64,000 nucleotides of DNA, from assembly GCA_032622095.1 (NCBI GenBank), contig CP136068.1:189520613-189584612 (forward strand), read 5' to 3'. This DNA comes from Siphonodentalium dalli. Taxonomy: Eukaryota > Mollusca > Scaphopoda > Gadilida > Siphonodentaliidae. Position numbers and translations under genes: made by a program. Below the pieces are notes generated by a model. The model was not told the origin of the DNA, ran no database searches, and worked only from the letters and a program-made list of their open reading frames with translations. This document shows, piece after piece, positions 1-11,000 of this stretch (position 1 is its first letter; each line of letters opens with the position of its first letter).

Positions 1-727
1 AAAATAATCAATAATTAGTTTAATAAAGTTGACAAAATGTGGAGACAGGTCCCAAAAAGCTCCAAAATACCACCCAAAAATGTTTGGAAATCGAAAAAGT
101 AACGAAGTTTACACATTGTTTACAGCGCGCACGAACACGGACTATTTTGACAATTTCTATTTTAGCGAAGTAGGGAATTCCCCTTAATTCAGTACGGTCT
201 TGATCAAAAGCTACTGAACGCATTTTTTATTCAATAAAATACAGAAGGGAAAATCAAATTAATTTTATCTTATGTTAAGGATATAAAACAGAATACTTAC
301 GAAAAGTCCGTGATTTATGCATTTCCTCTAAATGAATTTTAATGAGTGATTTTAGTGCGAGTCAGAACTCGATTGTTGAAGTGTCGGAAAGTTCAAAATT
401 CACCAAACTCTGAATGGACGGTCATCTCCGGCAATGCCTTTCACCAACACTGTCACTATCCAAGGAGATTGTACCACAAAATAATACAATTATCCTGTTA
501 AAAGTGACAATTATGTCGAACATTTGAAACGAAAATATCGTCGCCTCATCATTGAATCGGATTCCAGCCAACGTGAAATTGAATAGTGACGTGAATTTCT
601 CAGAATTTGACTTATCACAACGTCACGTGCTGAGAATCTTGTACGTTGTGTGTTGCGCGTAATAAAATAGTTCCTGTTTTAAATAGAGTTTTATTGCATT
701 TTTATGGGACGAATTGTAAGATAAATT
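1..727. other. No gene recognised
   Basis: AT-rich non-coding sequence. The only reading frames are short, lack domain signatures and have no convincing splice context. No known repeat family is recognised here. It borders a small inverted-repeat element and the satellite that follows. Confidence 0.5.
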
Positions 728-859
728 GGTTATCATCATCCTGTGTGTTTCCGAGATCCGTATTCAAGTCTCGCTGCCTACGGACTCGTCGATAGACTGC
801 CCAGAGAAAGCAGCTCGACTTGAACACGGATCTCAAAAACACACATGGTGGTGATAACC
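728..859. repeat. Short inverted-repeat (MITE-like) element
   Basis: The two ends are imperfect inverted copies about 43 bp long: the left arm begins GGTTATCATCATCCTGTGTG, and the right arm read backwards begins GGTTATCACCACCATGTGTG. About 46 bp separate the arms, so the whole could fold into one hairpin. It abuts the start of the satellite block. No clear target duplication is seen, so the superfamily is open. Confidence 0.55.
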
Positions 860-874
860 TATATATATATATGT

Positions 875-2025
875 CATAAACATGCAAATATTGGCTTCAT
901 TTGGGCTTTTTCCACAATTTAGAGAGTCAAAGCTGAAGAGATTCCCTTATTTCAAATTTATAAGATGCCAAGCCAGCTGAAATGGTGTATCAATCCTTAA
1001 ATTGCAGTATTTCTTATCAGATGGACATCTCTATCAATACATTAAACATTTCTCATGGTCATTGCATGGATTTTAATGTGCAGGGCAAGGTAGATTACAT
1101 TATATTTTGGATATTTTACTTAAAATATTTTGTGGAAACTACCTAAAAGTCATATTGTATGAATCCATGCAGAGCCAAATGAAATAAAACTATGGATATT
1201 TTATTGTCTATTTCATCAGAGAGATGTATTCTGTTGAGCTATAGCCTTATATGTGTTATAAACATGCAAATAGTGGGTTCATTTTGGGCTTTCTTCCATA
1301 ATTTAGAGAGTCAAACCTGAATAGATTCCCTTATTTCAAATTTATAAGATGCCAAGCCAGCTGAAATGGTGTATCAAACCTCATATGGCAGTATTTCTTA
1401 TCACATGGACATCTCTGCCAATAAACTAAACATTTATCATGATCACTGCATTCATTACAATATATAGGGCAAGGTAGAAAACATCATTTGATGGATATTT
1501 TAGTTAAAATAGTCTGTGGAAACTACATACAAGCAATATTGTATGCATCCCTGTATAGCCAAATGAAATTAAACTATGGATATTTTATTGTTTGTTTCAT
1601 CAGAGACATGTATTCTATTGAGCTATAGCCTTATATATGTTATAAACATGCACATAGTGGCTTCATTTGGGCTTTCTTCCGTAATTTAGAGAGTCAAAGC
1701 TGAATAAATTCCCTTATTTCAAATTTATAAGATGCCAAGCCAGCTGAAATGGTGTATCAAACCTCAAATGGCAGTATTTATTATCAGATGGACATCTCTA
1801 CTAATAAATTAAACATTTCTCATGGTCATTGCATGCATTTTAATGTACAGGGCGAGGCAGAAAACATCACTTGATGGATATTTTACTTAACATAGTCTGT
1901 GGAAACTACCTAAAAGCAATATTGTATGCATCCCTGTATAGCCAAATGAAATTAAACTATGGATATTTTATTGTTTATTTCATCAGAGACATGTATTCTG
2001 TTGAGATATAGCCTTATATATGTTA
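875..2025. repeat. 383/384-bp satellite, left block
   Basis: Three consecutive units start at TA/CATAAACATGCA (875, 1258, 1641), giving periods of 383, 383 and 384 bp. All share segments such as AGCCAGCTGAAATGGTGTAT. The units differ in diagnostic ways: one has a GTGCAGGGCAAGG segment, another ACAGGGCGAGG. The same variants reappear in the right block. No coding potential is seen. The block is cut at 2025 by the Helitron-like array. Confidence 0.9.
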
Positions 2026-5000
2026 CTAGCCGATGAGCCCGACGTTGTCCGGGCTATTCAAAAACCAAATGTCAAGTCGATAGCTCCACCGTTTCCGAGA
2101 TCTGGTCTGCGCATGCGCGAAGCTTGCGTCGCACGGGCTCGGCGACCCGATAAAATTCGTATACGTTGTCCGGGCTAATCAAAAACCAAATTTCAAGTCG
2201 ATTGCTCCACCCGTTTCCGAGATCTGGTCTGCGCATGCGCTAAGCTTGCGTCGCACGGGCTCGGCGACAGGATAAAATTCGTATCCAGGGCAAGATACAT
2301 TCACACACCAAATTTCAAGTCCATAGCTCCACCCTTTTCCGAGATCTGGTCTGCTCATGCGCGAAGCTTGCGTCGCACGGACTCGGTGAACCGATACAAT
2401 TCGTATCCGGGGCAAGATACATTCACATAGCAAATTTCAAGTCGATAGCTCCACCCGTTTCCGAGATCTCGTCTGCGCATTTTCAAGCCGATAGCGCCAC
2501 CCGTTTCCTAGATCTCGTCTGCGCATGCGCGAAGCTGGCGTCGCACGGGCTCGGCGGCCCGATAAAATTCGTATCCGGGGCAAGATACATTCAAATAGCA
2601 AATTTCAAGTCGATAGCTCCACGCGTTTCCGAGATCTCGTCTGCGCATGCGCGAAGTGGGCGCCGCACGGGCTCGCCAATAGGACAAAGAGGACCGCCTG
2701 GTCAAACTACACAGACCTACCAAGTTTCGTCCGATCGGTCGAGAATCGTAGATTTGTATAAATGACATACAGACATACAGACATACAGACAGAGGTCTTC
2801 AAAATATATAGGAGACTAGCCGATGAGACCGACGTTGTCCGGGCTATTCAAAAACCAAATTTCAAGTCGATAGCTCTACCCAGCCCGACGTTGTCCGGGC
2901 TATTCGAAAACCAAATTTCAAGTCGATAACTCTACCCGTTTCCGAGATCTGGTCTGCGCATGCGCGAAGCTGGCGTCGCACGGGCTCGGCGACCCGATAA
3001 AATTCGTATCCGGGGCAAGATACATTCACATACCAAATTTCAAGTCGTAGCTCCACCCGTTTCCGAGATCTGGTCTGCGCATGCGCGAAGCTGGCGTCGC
3101 ACGGGTTCGGCGACCAGATAAAATTCGTAACCGGTGCAAGATACATTCACATAGCAAATTTCAAGTCGATAGCTCCACCCGTTTCCGAGATCTCGTCTGC
3201 GCATGCGCGAAGCGGGCGCCGCACAGGCTAGCCAAAACGTCAACGTCGTTTTGGCCTGGTCAAACTACACACACGTACCAAGTTTCGTCCCGATCGATCG
3301 AGAATCGTAGATTTGTATAAATGACATACAGACAGACAGACAGACAAACAGAGGTCTTCAAAATATATATGAGACTAGCCGATGAGCCCGAAGTTGTCCG
3401 GGCTATTAAAAAACAAAATTTCAAGTCGATAGCTTCACCCGTTTCCGAGATCTGGTCTGCGCATGCGCGAAGCTGGCGTCGCACGGGGCTTGGCGACCCG
3501 ATAAAATTCGTATCCGGGGCAAGATACATTGACATAGCAAATTTCAAGTTGATAGCTCCACCCGTTTCCGAGACTCGTCTGCGCATGCGCGAAGCGGGCG
3601 CCGCACGGGCTCGCCAATACGACAACGTCGACCGCCTGGTCAAACTACACACAGGTACCAAGTTTCGTCCCGATCGATCGAGAATCGTAGATTTGTATAA
3701 ATGACATACAGACAGACAGACAGACAAACAGAGGTCTTCAAAATATATATGAGACTAGCCGATGAGCCCGAAGTTGTCCGGGCTATTCAAAAACTAAATT
3801 TCAAGTCGATAGCTCCACCCGTTTCCGAGATCTGGTCTGCGCATGCGCGAAGCTGGCGTCGCACGGGGCTTGGCGACCCGATAAAATTCGTATCCGGGGC
3901 AAGATACATTCATATAGCAAATTTCCAGTCGATAACTCCACCCGTTTCCGAGATCTGCTATGCGCATGCGCGAAGCTGTCGTCGCACGGGCTCGGCGACC
4001 CGATAACATTCGTATCCGGGGCAAGGTACATTCACATAGCAAATTTGAAGTCGATAGCTCCACCCGTTTCCGAGATCTGATCTGCGCATGCGTTGCACGG
4101 GCGTCGCACGGGCTCGCCAATACGACAACGACGACCGCCTGGTCAAATTACACACACGTACCAAGTTTCGTCCCGATCGGTGGAGAATCGTAGATTTGTA
4201 TAAATGACAGACAGACATAAAGACAAACAAACAGACAGAGGTCTTCAAAATATATATGACTAGCCGATGAGCCCGACGTTGTCCGGGCTATTCATCCGGG
4301 CTATTCAAAAACCAAATTTCAAGTCGATAGCTCTACCCGTTTCCGAGATCTGGTCTGCGCATGCGCGAAGCTGGCGTCGCACGGGCTCGGCGACCCGATA
4401 AAATTCGTATCCGGGGCAAGATACATTCACATACCAAATTTCAAGTCGATGGCTCCACCCGTTTGCGAGATCTCGTCTGCGCATGCGCGAAGCTGGCGTC
4501 GCACGGGCTCGGCGACCCGATAAAATTCGTATCCGAGGCAAGATACATTCACATAGGAAATTTCAAGTCGATAGCTCCACCCGTTTCCGAGATCTGGTCT
4601 GCGCATGCGCGAAGCTGGCGTCGCACGGGCTCGGCGACCCGATAAAATTCGTATCCGGGGCAAGATACATTCACATACCAAATTTCAAGTTGATAGCTCC
4701 ACCCGTTTCCCAGATCTCGTCTGCGCATGCGCGAAGCGGGCGCCACACGGGCTCGCCAATACGACAACGTCCACCGCCTGGTCAAACTACACACACGTAC
4801 CAAGTTTCGTCCCGATCGGTCGAGAATCGTAGATTTGTATTAATGACAGACAAACAAACAGACAGACAAACAGACAGAGGTCTTCAAAATATATATGAGA
4901 CTAGCCGATCAGCCCGACGTTGTCCGGGCTATTCAAAAACCAAATTTCAAGTCGATAGCTCCACCCGTTTCAAAAACCAAATTTCAAGTCGATAGCTCTA

Positions 5001-5364
5001 CCCGTTTCCGATATCTGGTCTGCGCATGTGCGAAGCTGGCGTCGCACGGGCTCGGCGACCCGATAAAATTCGTATCCGGGGCAAGATACATTCACATACC
5101 AAATTTCAAGTCGATAGCTCCACCCGTTTCCGAGATCTCGTCTGCGCATGCGCGAAGCGGGCGCCGCACGGGCTCGCCAATACGACAACGTCCACCGCCT
5201 GGTCAATCTACACACACGTACCAAGTTTGGTCCCGATCGGTCGAGAATCGTAGATTTGTATAAAAGACAAACATACAGACAAACATACAGACAAACATAC
5301 AGACAAACATACAGACTAACATACAGACAAACATACAGACAGAGGTCTTCAAAATATATATGAG
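2026..5364 (-). mobile_element. Helitron-like non-autonomous element array A (six head-to-tail units)
   Basis: Unit starts on the plus strand are CTAG at 2026, 2816, 3375, 3755, 4260 and 4901. Read on the minus strand each unit begins TC (TCTCATATATATTTTGAAGA type) and ends in CTAG. A short stem (GCCCG/CGGGC) lies about 11 nt from the 3' end, which are the hallmarks of Helitrons. All five internal junctions are CTAG|TC on the minus strand. Units contain one to several copies of a 122-bp module, then a conserved stretch (ACCAAGTTTCGTCCCGATCG) and a variable CAGACAGACAAA microsatellite before the TC end. No Rep/helicase frame is present, so they are non-autonomous. The insertion point lies inside a satellite unit with A on one side and T on the other. 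Confidence 0.8.
5264..5340. repeat. ACAAACATACAG microsatellite
   Basis: Six to seven tandem copies of a 12-bp ACAAACATACAG-type unit at the inner side of the TC end of the last unit of array A. Equivalent but shorter CAGA/CAAA runs lie at the same place in every array A and array C unit, so a microsatellite is a fixed part of this element family. Confidence 0.8.
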
Positions 5365-6800
5365 ATATAAACATGCAAATAGTGGCTTCATTTGGGCTTT
5401 CTTCCATAATTTAGAGATTCAAAGCTGAATAGATTCCATTATTTCAAATTTATAAGATGCCAAACCAGCTGAAATGGTGTATCAAACCTCAAATGGCAGT
5501 ATATATTATCAGATGGACAACTCTACTAATAAATTAAACATTTCTCATGGTCATTGCATGCATTTTAATGTACAGGGCGAGGTAGAAAACATCACTTGAT
5601 GGATATTTTACTTAAAATAGTCTGTGGAAACTACCTAAAAGCAATATTGTATGCATCCCTGTATAGCCAAAAGAAATTAAACTATGGATATTTTATTGTT
5701 TATTTCAACAGAGACATGTATTCTGTTGTGATATAGCCTTATATATGTCATAAACATGCAAATATTGGCTTCATTTGGGCTTTCTTCCACAATTTAGAGA
5801 GTCAAAGCTGAAGAGATTCCCTTATTTCAAATTTATAAGATGCCAAGCCAGCTGAAATGGTGTATCAATCCTTAAATGGCAGTAATTCTTATCAGATGGA
5901 CATCTCTATCAATAAATTAAACATTTCTCATGGTCATTGCATGGATTTTAATGTGCAGGGCAAGGTAGATTACATTATATTTTGGATATTTTTCTTAAAA
6001 TATTTTGTGGAAACTACCTAAAAGTCATATTGTATGCATCCATGCATAGCCAAATGAAATACAACTATGGATATGTTATTGTTTATTTCATCAGAGACAT
6101 GTATTCTGTTGATATATAGCCTTATATGTGTTATAAACTTGCAAATAGTGGCTTCATTTTGGGCTTTCTTCCATAATTTAGAGAGTCAAACCTGAATAGA
6201 TTCCCTTATTTCAAATTTATAAGATGCCAAGCCAGCTGAAATGGTGTATCAAACCTCAAATGGCAGTATTTCTTATCAGATGGACATCTCTACTAATAAA
6301 TTAAACATTTCTCATGGTCATTGCATGCATTACAATATATAGGGCAATGTAGAAAACATCATTTGATGGATATTTTACTTAAAATAGTCTGTGGAAACTA
6401 CATAAAATCAATATTGTATGCATCCCTGTATAGCCAAATGAAATTAAACTATGGATATTTTATTGTTTGTTTCATCAGAGACATTTATTCTGTCGAGATA
6501 TAGCCTTATATATGTTATAAACATGCAAATAGTGGCTTCATTTGGGCTTTCTTCCATAATTTAGAGAGTCAAAGCTGAATAGATTCCCTTATTTCAAATT
6601 TAAAAGATGCCAAGCCAGTTGAAATGGTGTGTCAAACCTAAAATGTCAGTATTTCTTATCAGATGGACATCTCTACCAATAAATTAAACATTGATCATGG
6701 CCATTGCATACATTTTAATATACAGTACAAGGCAGAATACACTTGATGGATATTTTACTTAAAATACTTTGTGGAAACTATTAAAAGCCACATTGTATGC
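5365..6800. repeat. 383/384-bp satellite, right block
   Basis: Units start at 5365, 5749, 6132 and 6516, the last one partial. The unit at 5749 resembles that at 875, 6132 resembles 1258, and 5365 resembles 1641, which shows a higher-order pattern of about three units. The block ends near 6800 after a truncated unit. Confidence 0.9.
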
Positions 6801-6839
6801 AGTTCTCCAATAACAACATTACATCTGTTGAATCTATTG

Positions 6840-7103
6840 TTACGTAAACAAAACTGTTACAGTGACTTGTCAAAAAGTATATATAATTCTAGCTGTGTAG
6901 TATTAGTTCAAATATTTAAGTATGAATATGATTTTCAGAATATTTAATCAACAGGTTGGACCTTTTCCAATGTTATGTAAACAAAACTGTTACAGTGACT
7001 TGTCAACAATTATATAATCCTAGCTGTAATATTAGTTCAAATATTTAAGTATGAATAGGATTTTCAGAATATTTAATCAACAGGTTGGACCTTTTTTAAT
7101 GTT
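6840..7103. repeat. Two-copy tandem duplication, about 132 bp
   Basis: Two near-identical copies follow each other. Each starts at TTACGTAAACAAAACTGTTA / TTATGTAAACAAAACTGTTA and runs through ACAGGTTGGACCTTTT. Nothing coding is seen. Confidence 0.8.
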
Positions 7104-7179
7104 TACCATAAAGTTTTGATCACAATTTGCTCTCATTGGACTTTTACAGTGATTCCAATACAGCAGTAATTTGTACATA

Positions 7180-7516
7180 ACAATTAATTCTTAGTTTAGA
7201 AATATTTTCTATATGTTCTTTAAATATTTCTTAACTTAGAAAAAAAATCTTGAAACAAGAAATATATATTTAATTTTTGAAGCCATTTTCTTAGTAAGGA
7301 AATTGTCTCTCAAATAAAATAATTATTTATTAATTGTTTCTTGTTTCAAGACTAAAATCTATCTTTTTTGAGAAAACTATCTCTTGACAGCTGGGAGTTT
7401 CTTAAATTTTCTTGATGTAGCAGACTTGAGGGGTATATTTCTCAAAATAAGATTTATTTTCTTAATATTTCTTGTTTCAAGTAATTATTTCTTATTAAGA
7501 AATTATTTTTGGCAGT
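7180..7516. repeat. AT-rich inverted-repeat element fragment
   Basis: The stretch is rich in TCTTGAAACAAGAAAT and CTTGTTTCAAG inverted words and ends in AAATTATTTTTGGCAGTG, which looks like the end of a MITE. The left end is not identifiable. It abuts the start of an EGF-gene intron repeat at 7517 and seems to have replaced the EGF exon expected there. Confidence 0.4.
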
Positions 7517-7981
7517 GTAGGTAAGAACTGAATACGTTGCTGAATACGTGTATGGTTTTAGGAACATATAACATGTCGCTATCCGATCAAAGTTACGACT
7601 TGTAAGGTTTTAGTATAATTTCCAAGATGGCTGCCAGCGGCCATGTTTTATAGCCGAAAAAAACCAAAATGACTCGTTACCATCTACACACCAATTTTAA
7701 ATTCGACAAAAAATTTCATAATGATCAGACGAACACTCCGGACGTCAATGGATTGAATTTTGAAATTCAAGATGGCCGCTGGCGGCTATAATCATGATGA
7801 TTCGACCAAAGGTACGAACTGTATCCCGTGTCCAAGGATTAAGTCTTGGAAAGAGTAAAATCCAAAGTGGCTCAGGGCAGCCATGTTTTATGGCAGAATG
7901 ACCCGAAAAGGAAAGCGAAGCAACACCTTAGACTAAAGCAAGCATAATTGTGATGGTGTTTTCTCTATTTTTATTTAACAG

Positions 7982-8098
7982 ACATCAACGAATGTTCGTC
8001 AAATCCATGTGTGAATGGAGGAGTTTGCTCCAGCAACGTCAATTACTTTTCGTGTAACTGCACCGGGACAGGTTACACTGGGACACTATGTCAAACGG
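7982..8098 (+). CDS. EGF exon 1
   Basis: The exon follows the acceptor TTTATTTAACAG and stops before GTAGGT. It encodes a 39-residue module starting [10 protein letters not shown] with six cysteines at positions 5, 10, 16, 25, 27 and 37. The D-x-N-E-C start is the Ca2+-binding EGF signature. The usual Asn of the hydroxylation motif is Ser here ([10 protein letters not shown]), unlike most sister exons. Confidence 0.85.
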
Positions 8099-11000
8099 GT
8101 AGGTATAAACTGAATATGTCACCCACTACAAGTACAACAAAACATGTATGTTTTAGGAACGTATAATATGTAGGCTATCTGAACAAAGGTGCGTCTTGTA
8201 TCCCGTGCCAAAGGTTTAGTCATGCGAAGAATAGTTTCCAAGATGGCTGCCAGCGGCCATGTTTTATGGCCGAAAAACCCAACATGACTCATTACCATCT
8301 ACACGTCAATGTTAAATTCGACGACAAATTTCAAAATGATCAATCGAATACTTCGTCGGTAGCCCGTGCTAATGGATTGAATTTTAAAATCCAAGATGGC
8401 CACTGGCGGCCATAATCTTGATGATTCGACCAAGATGGTTCACGGCAGCCGTGTTTTATGGCCGAACGACCCAAAAACAAAAGCCAAGCAATACCTTAGA
8501 CTTAAGCATGCAGAATTGTGATGGTGGTTTCGCTCTTTTTATTTAAAAGACATCAACGAATGTTCGTCAAATCCATGTGATAACGGAGGAATTTGCTCCA
8601 ACAACGTTAACAACTGTTCGTGTAACTGCGCCGGGACCGGATACACAGGGACTACATGTCAAACGGGTAGGTATGAACTGAATACGTTACTCACTACATA
8701 TACAACAAAACATATATGGTTTTAGGAGCGTAGAACATGTCGGCTATCCGACCAAAGGTACGACTTGTAGCCCGTGCCACTGGTTTTAGTCATGGGAAGA
8801 ACAAATCCAAGATGGCTGCCGAAAAAAAACAAAATGACTCGTTGCCATCTACATGTCAATATTAACAACGACGAAGAATAGCATCCTAGATGGCGACGAA
8901 GAATAGCATCCTAGATGGCTGCCAGTGGCCATGTTTTATGGCCGAAAAAAAACAAAATTACTCTTTACCATCTACACGTCAATGTTAAATTCGACGACAA
9001 ATTGCATAATGATCAGACGAATACTTCGGCCGGTTGCCCGTGCTAATGGATTGAAGTTTAAAATCCAAGATGGTCACTGTCGGCCATAATCTTGATGATT
9101 CGACCAGAGGAACGATTTATTCATGCAAAGAGTAAAATCCAAGATGGCTCACGGCAGCCGTGTTTTATGGCCGAACCAACCAAAAACGGAAGCCAAGCAA
9201 TAACTTAGACTTAAGCAAGCATAATTGTGATGGTGTTTTCACTCTTTTGATTTAACAGACATCAACGAATGTTCGTCAAATCCATGCGTGAACGAAGGTG
9301 TCTGTTCCAACAACGTCAAAAACTTTTCGTGTAACTGCGCCGGGACGGTTACACCGGGATTACATGTCGAACGGGTAGGTATGAACTGAATACGTTACTC
9401 ACTACATGTACAACAAAACATGTATGGTTTTAGGAACGTATAATATGTCAGCTAAATAAACAGCTCAACAGTAAGTTCCAGGCATTTTCGAGGATAACTT
9501 CAGATGAGATCCGACCCAAGATACGACTGCTTGTAGCCCGTGCCAAAGGATTTAGTCACGCGAAGAATACAATCCAAGATGCCAACCGGCGGCCATATTT
9601 AATGACCGAAAAACTATAAAATGACTCGTAACCATATACTATATAAATAATGCACGGCTTGGAGGTGACTATGCCAAAATAGTGGTCCAAGGGGAGGAAT
9701 AGTCCCCGAGCAGGAGGCGTGCAATATTTATTATATTTTATCGAACGTTCTTCATTCTGTCCTAGGACCCATAATTTCAAACAATTCACAATAATCTATA
9801 TTCCCATGTATTCCCTTTTCATTGCAGATTGATTTCAAAATGTTCAGTGCATTTGTTTGTTGTTTTTTTTTGGCTTGTCAAATTTTCTTCAATAAATTGC
9901 CCGGCTTCTAATTGGGCAAATCTTAAATTTTCTTATTCAGGAATTATTATTGCCATGCATATTGACTTGCAATGGAATGCAATCGTCGTCGTTGTCGTTG
10001 TTGTTGTTCTTGTTGTTGTTAAACAATGATGTTAGTTCAAAACAATACTTTTTTACCGAAAACAAACTGAAGATTCATTTAGAAAATTTAGTAGTGCGAA
10101 CTAAGGTAATAGACAAAATTATCGAAGCGATATTGTGATCAGCGGAGAAAGGAACATGATAAATCGCTAAATCAAACATTGGTAAAACGTCACAAATAAC
10201 AAAGAATTTGCTTACGATCATTTACTGTGGTCTAGTTGTCAATTACAAAGACAATTCGGACAAAAACATGTTGAACTTTTCCAGCGAGGAGGAGATCACT
10301 TTAAAATTACCTCCCCGGAATAGTGGGTATGCTAAAAATAAATTTCTAGATTTTCCAAGTGATAGTGGGTGTGCTAAAATTGGAGACCCACTATCGTGTC
10401 ATGTGCGACACTATCGATAATGGTGAATGTCAAGCAACCAATCTAAAGCGTGGGTAAGGCTTAGATTGTCACGTGAGATAACATATATGTCAATATTAAC
10501 ACCGACGACAAATTTCATAATGATCAGACGAACTCTGCGGCCGTCAGCCCGTGTCAATGGATTGAATTATTAAATCCAAGATGGCCCGTTACACTGGGAC
10601 ACTATGTCAAACGGGCAGGTATGAACTGAATATGTTACTCACTACATGTACAACAAAACATGTATGGTTTTATGAAAGAATAACATGTCGGATATCCGAC
10701 CAACGGATCGACGTGTAGCCCGTGCCAATGGTTTTAGTCATGCGAAGAATAAAATCCAAGATGGTTGCCGGCGGCCATGTTTTATGGCCGAAGAACTCCA
10801 ATATGACTCGTTACCATCTACACGTCAATGTTAAATGCGACGACGTATTTCATAATGATTAGACGAACACTCCGTCCGGAAGCACGTGGCAATGGATTGA
10901 ATTTTGAAATCAAAGATGATCGCTGACGGCCACAATCGCAATATTTCGACCAAAGATACGAACTGTATCCCGTGTCGAAGGATTTAGTCATTCAAAGAGT

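Noticed and set aside
2026-5364. CRISPR-like array
   Set aside because: Repeats are long (122 bp), spacers are not unique, and the genome is clearly that of an animal. The structure is a transposon array.
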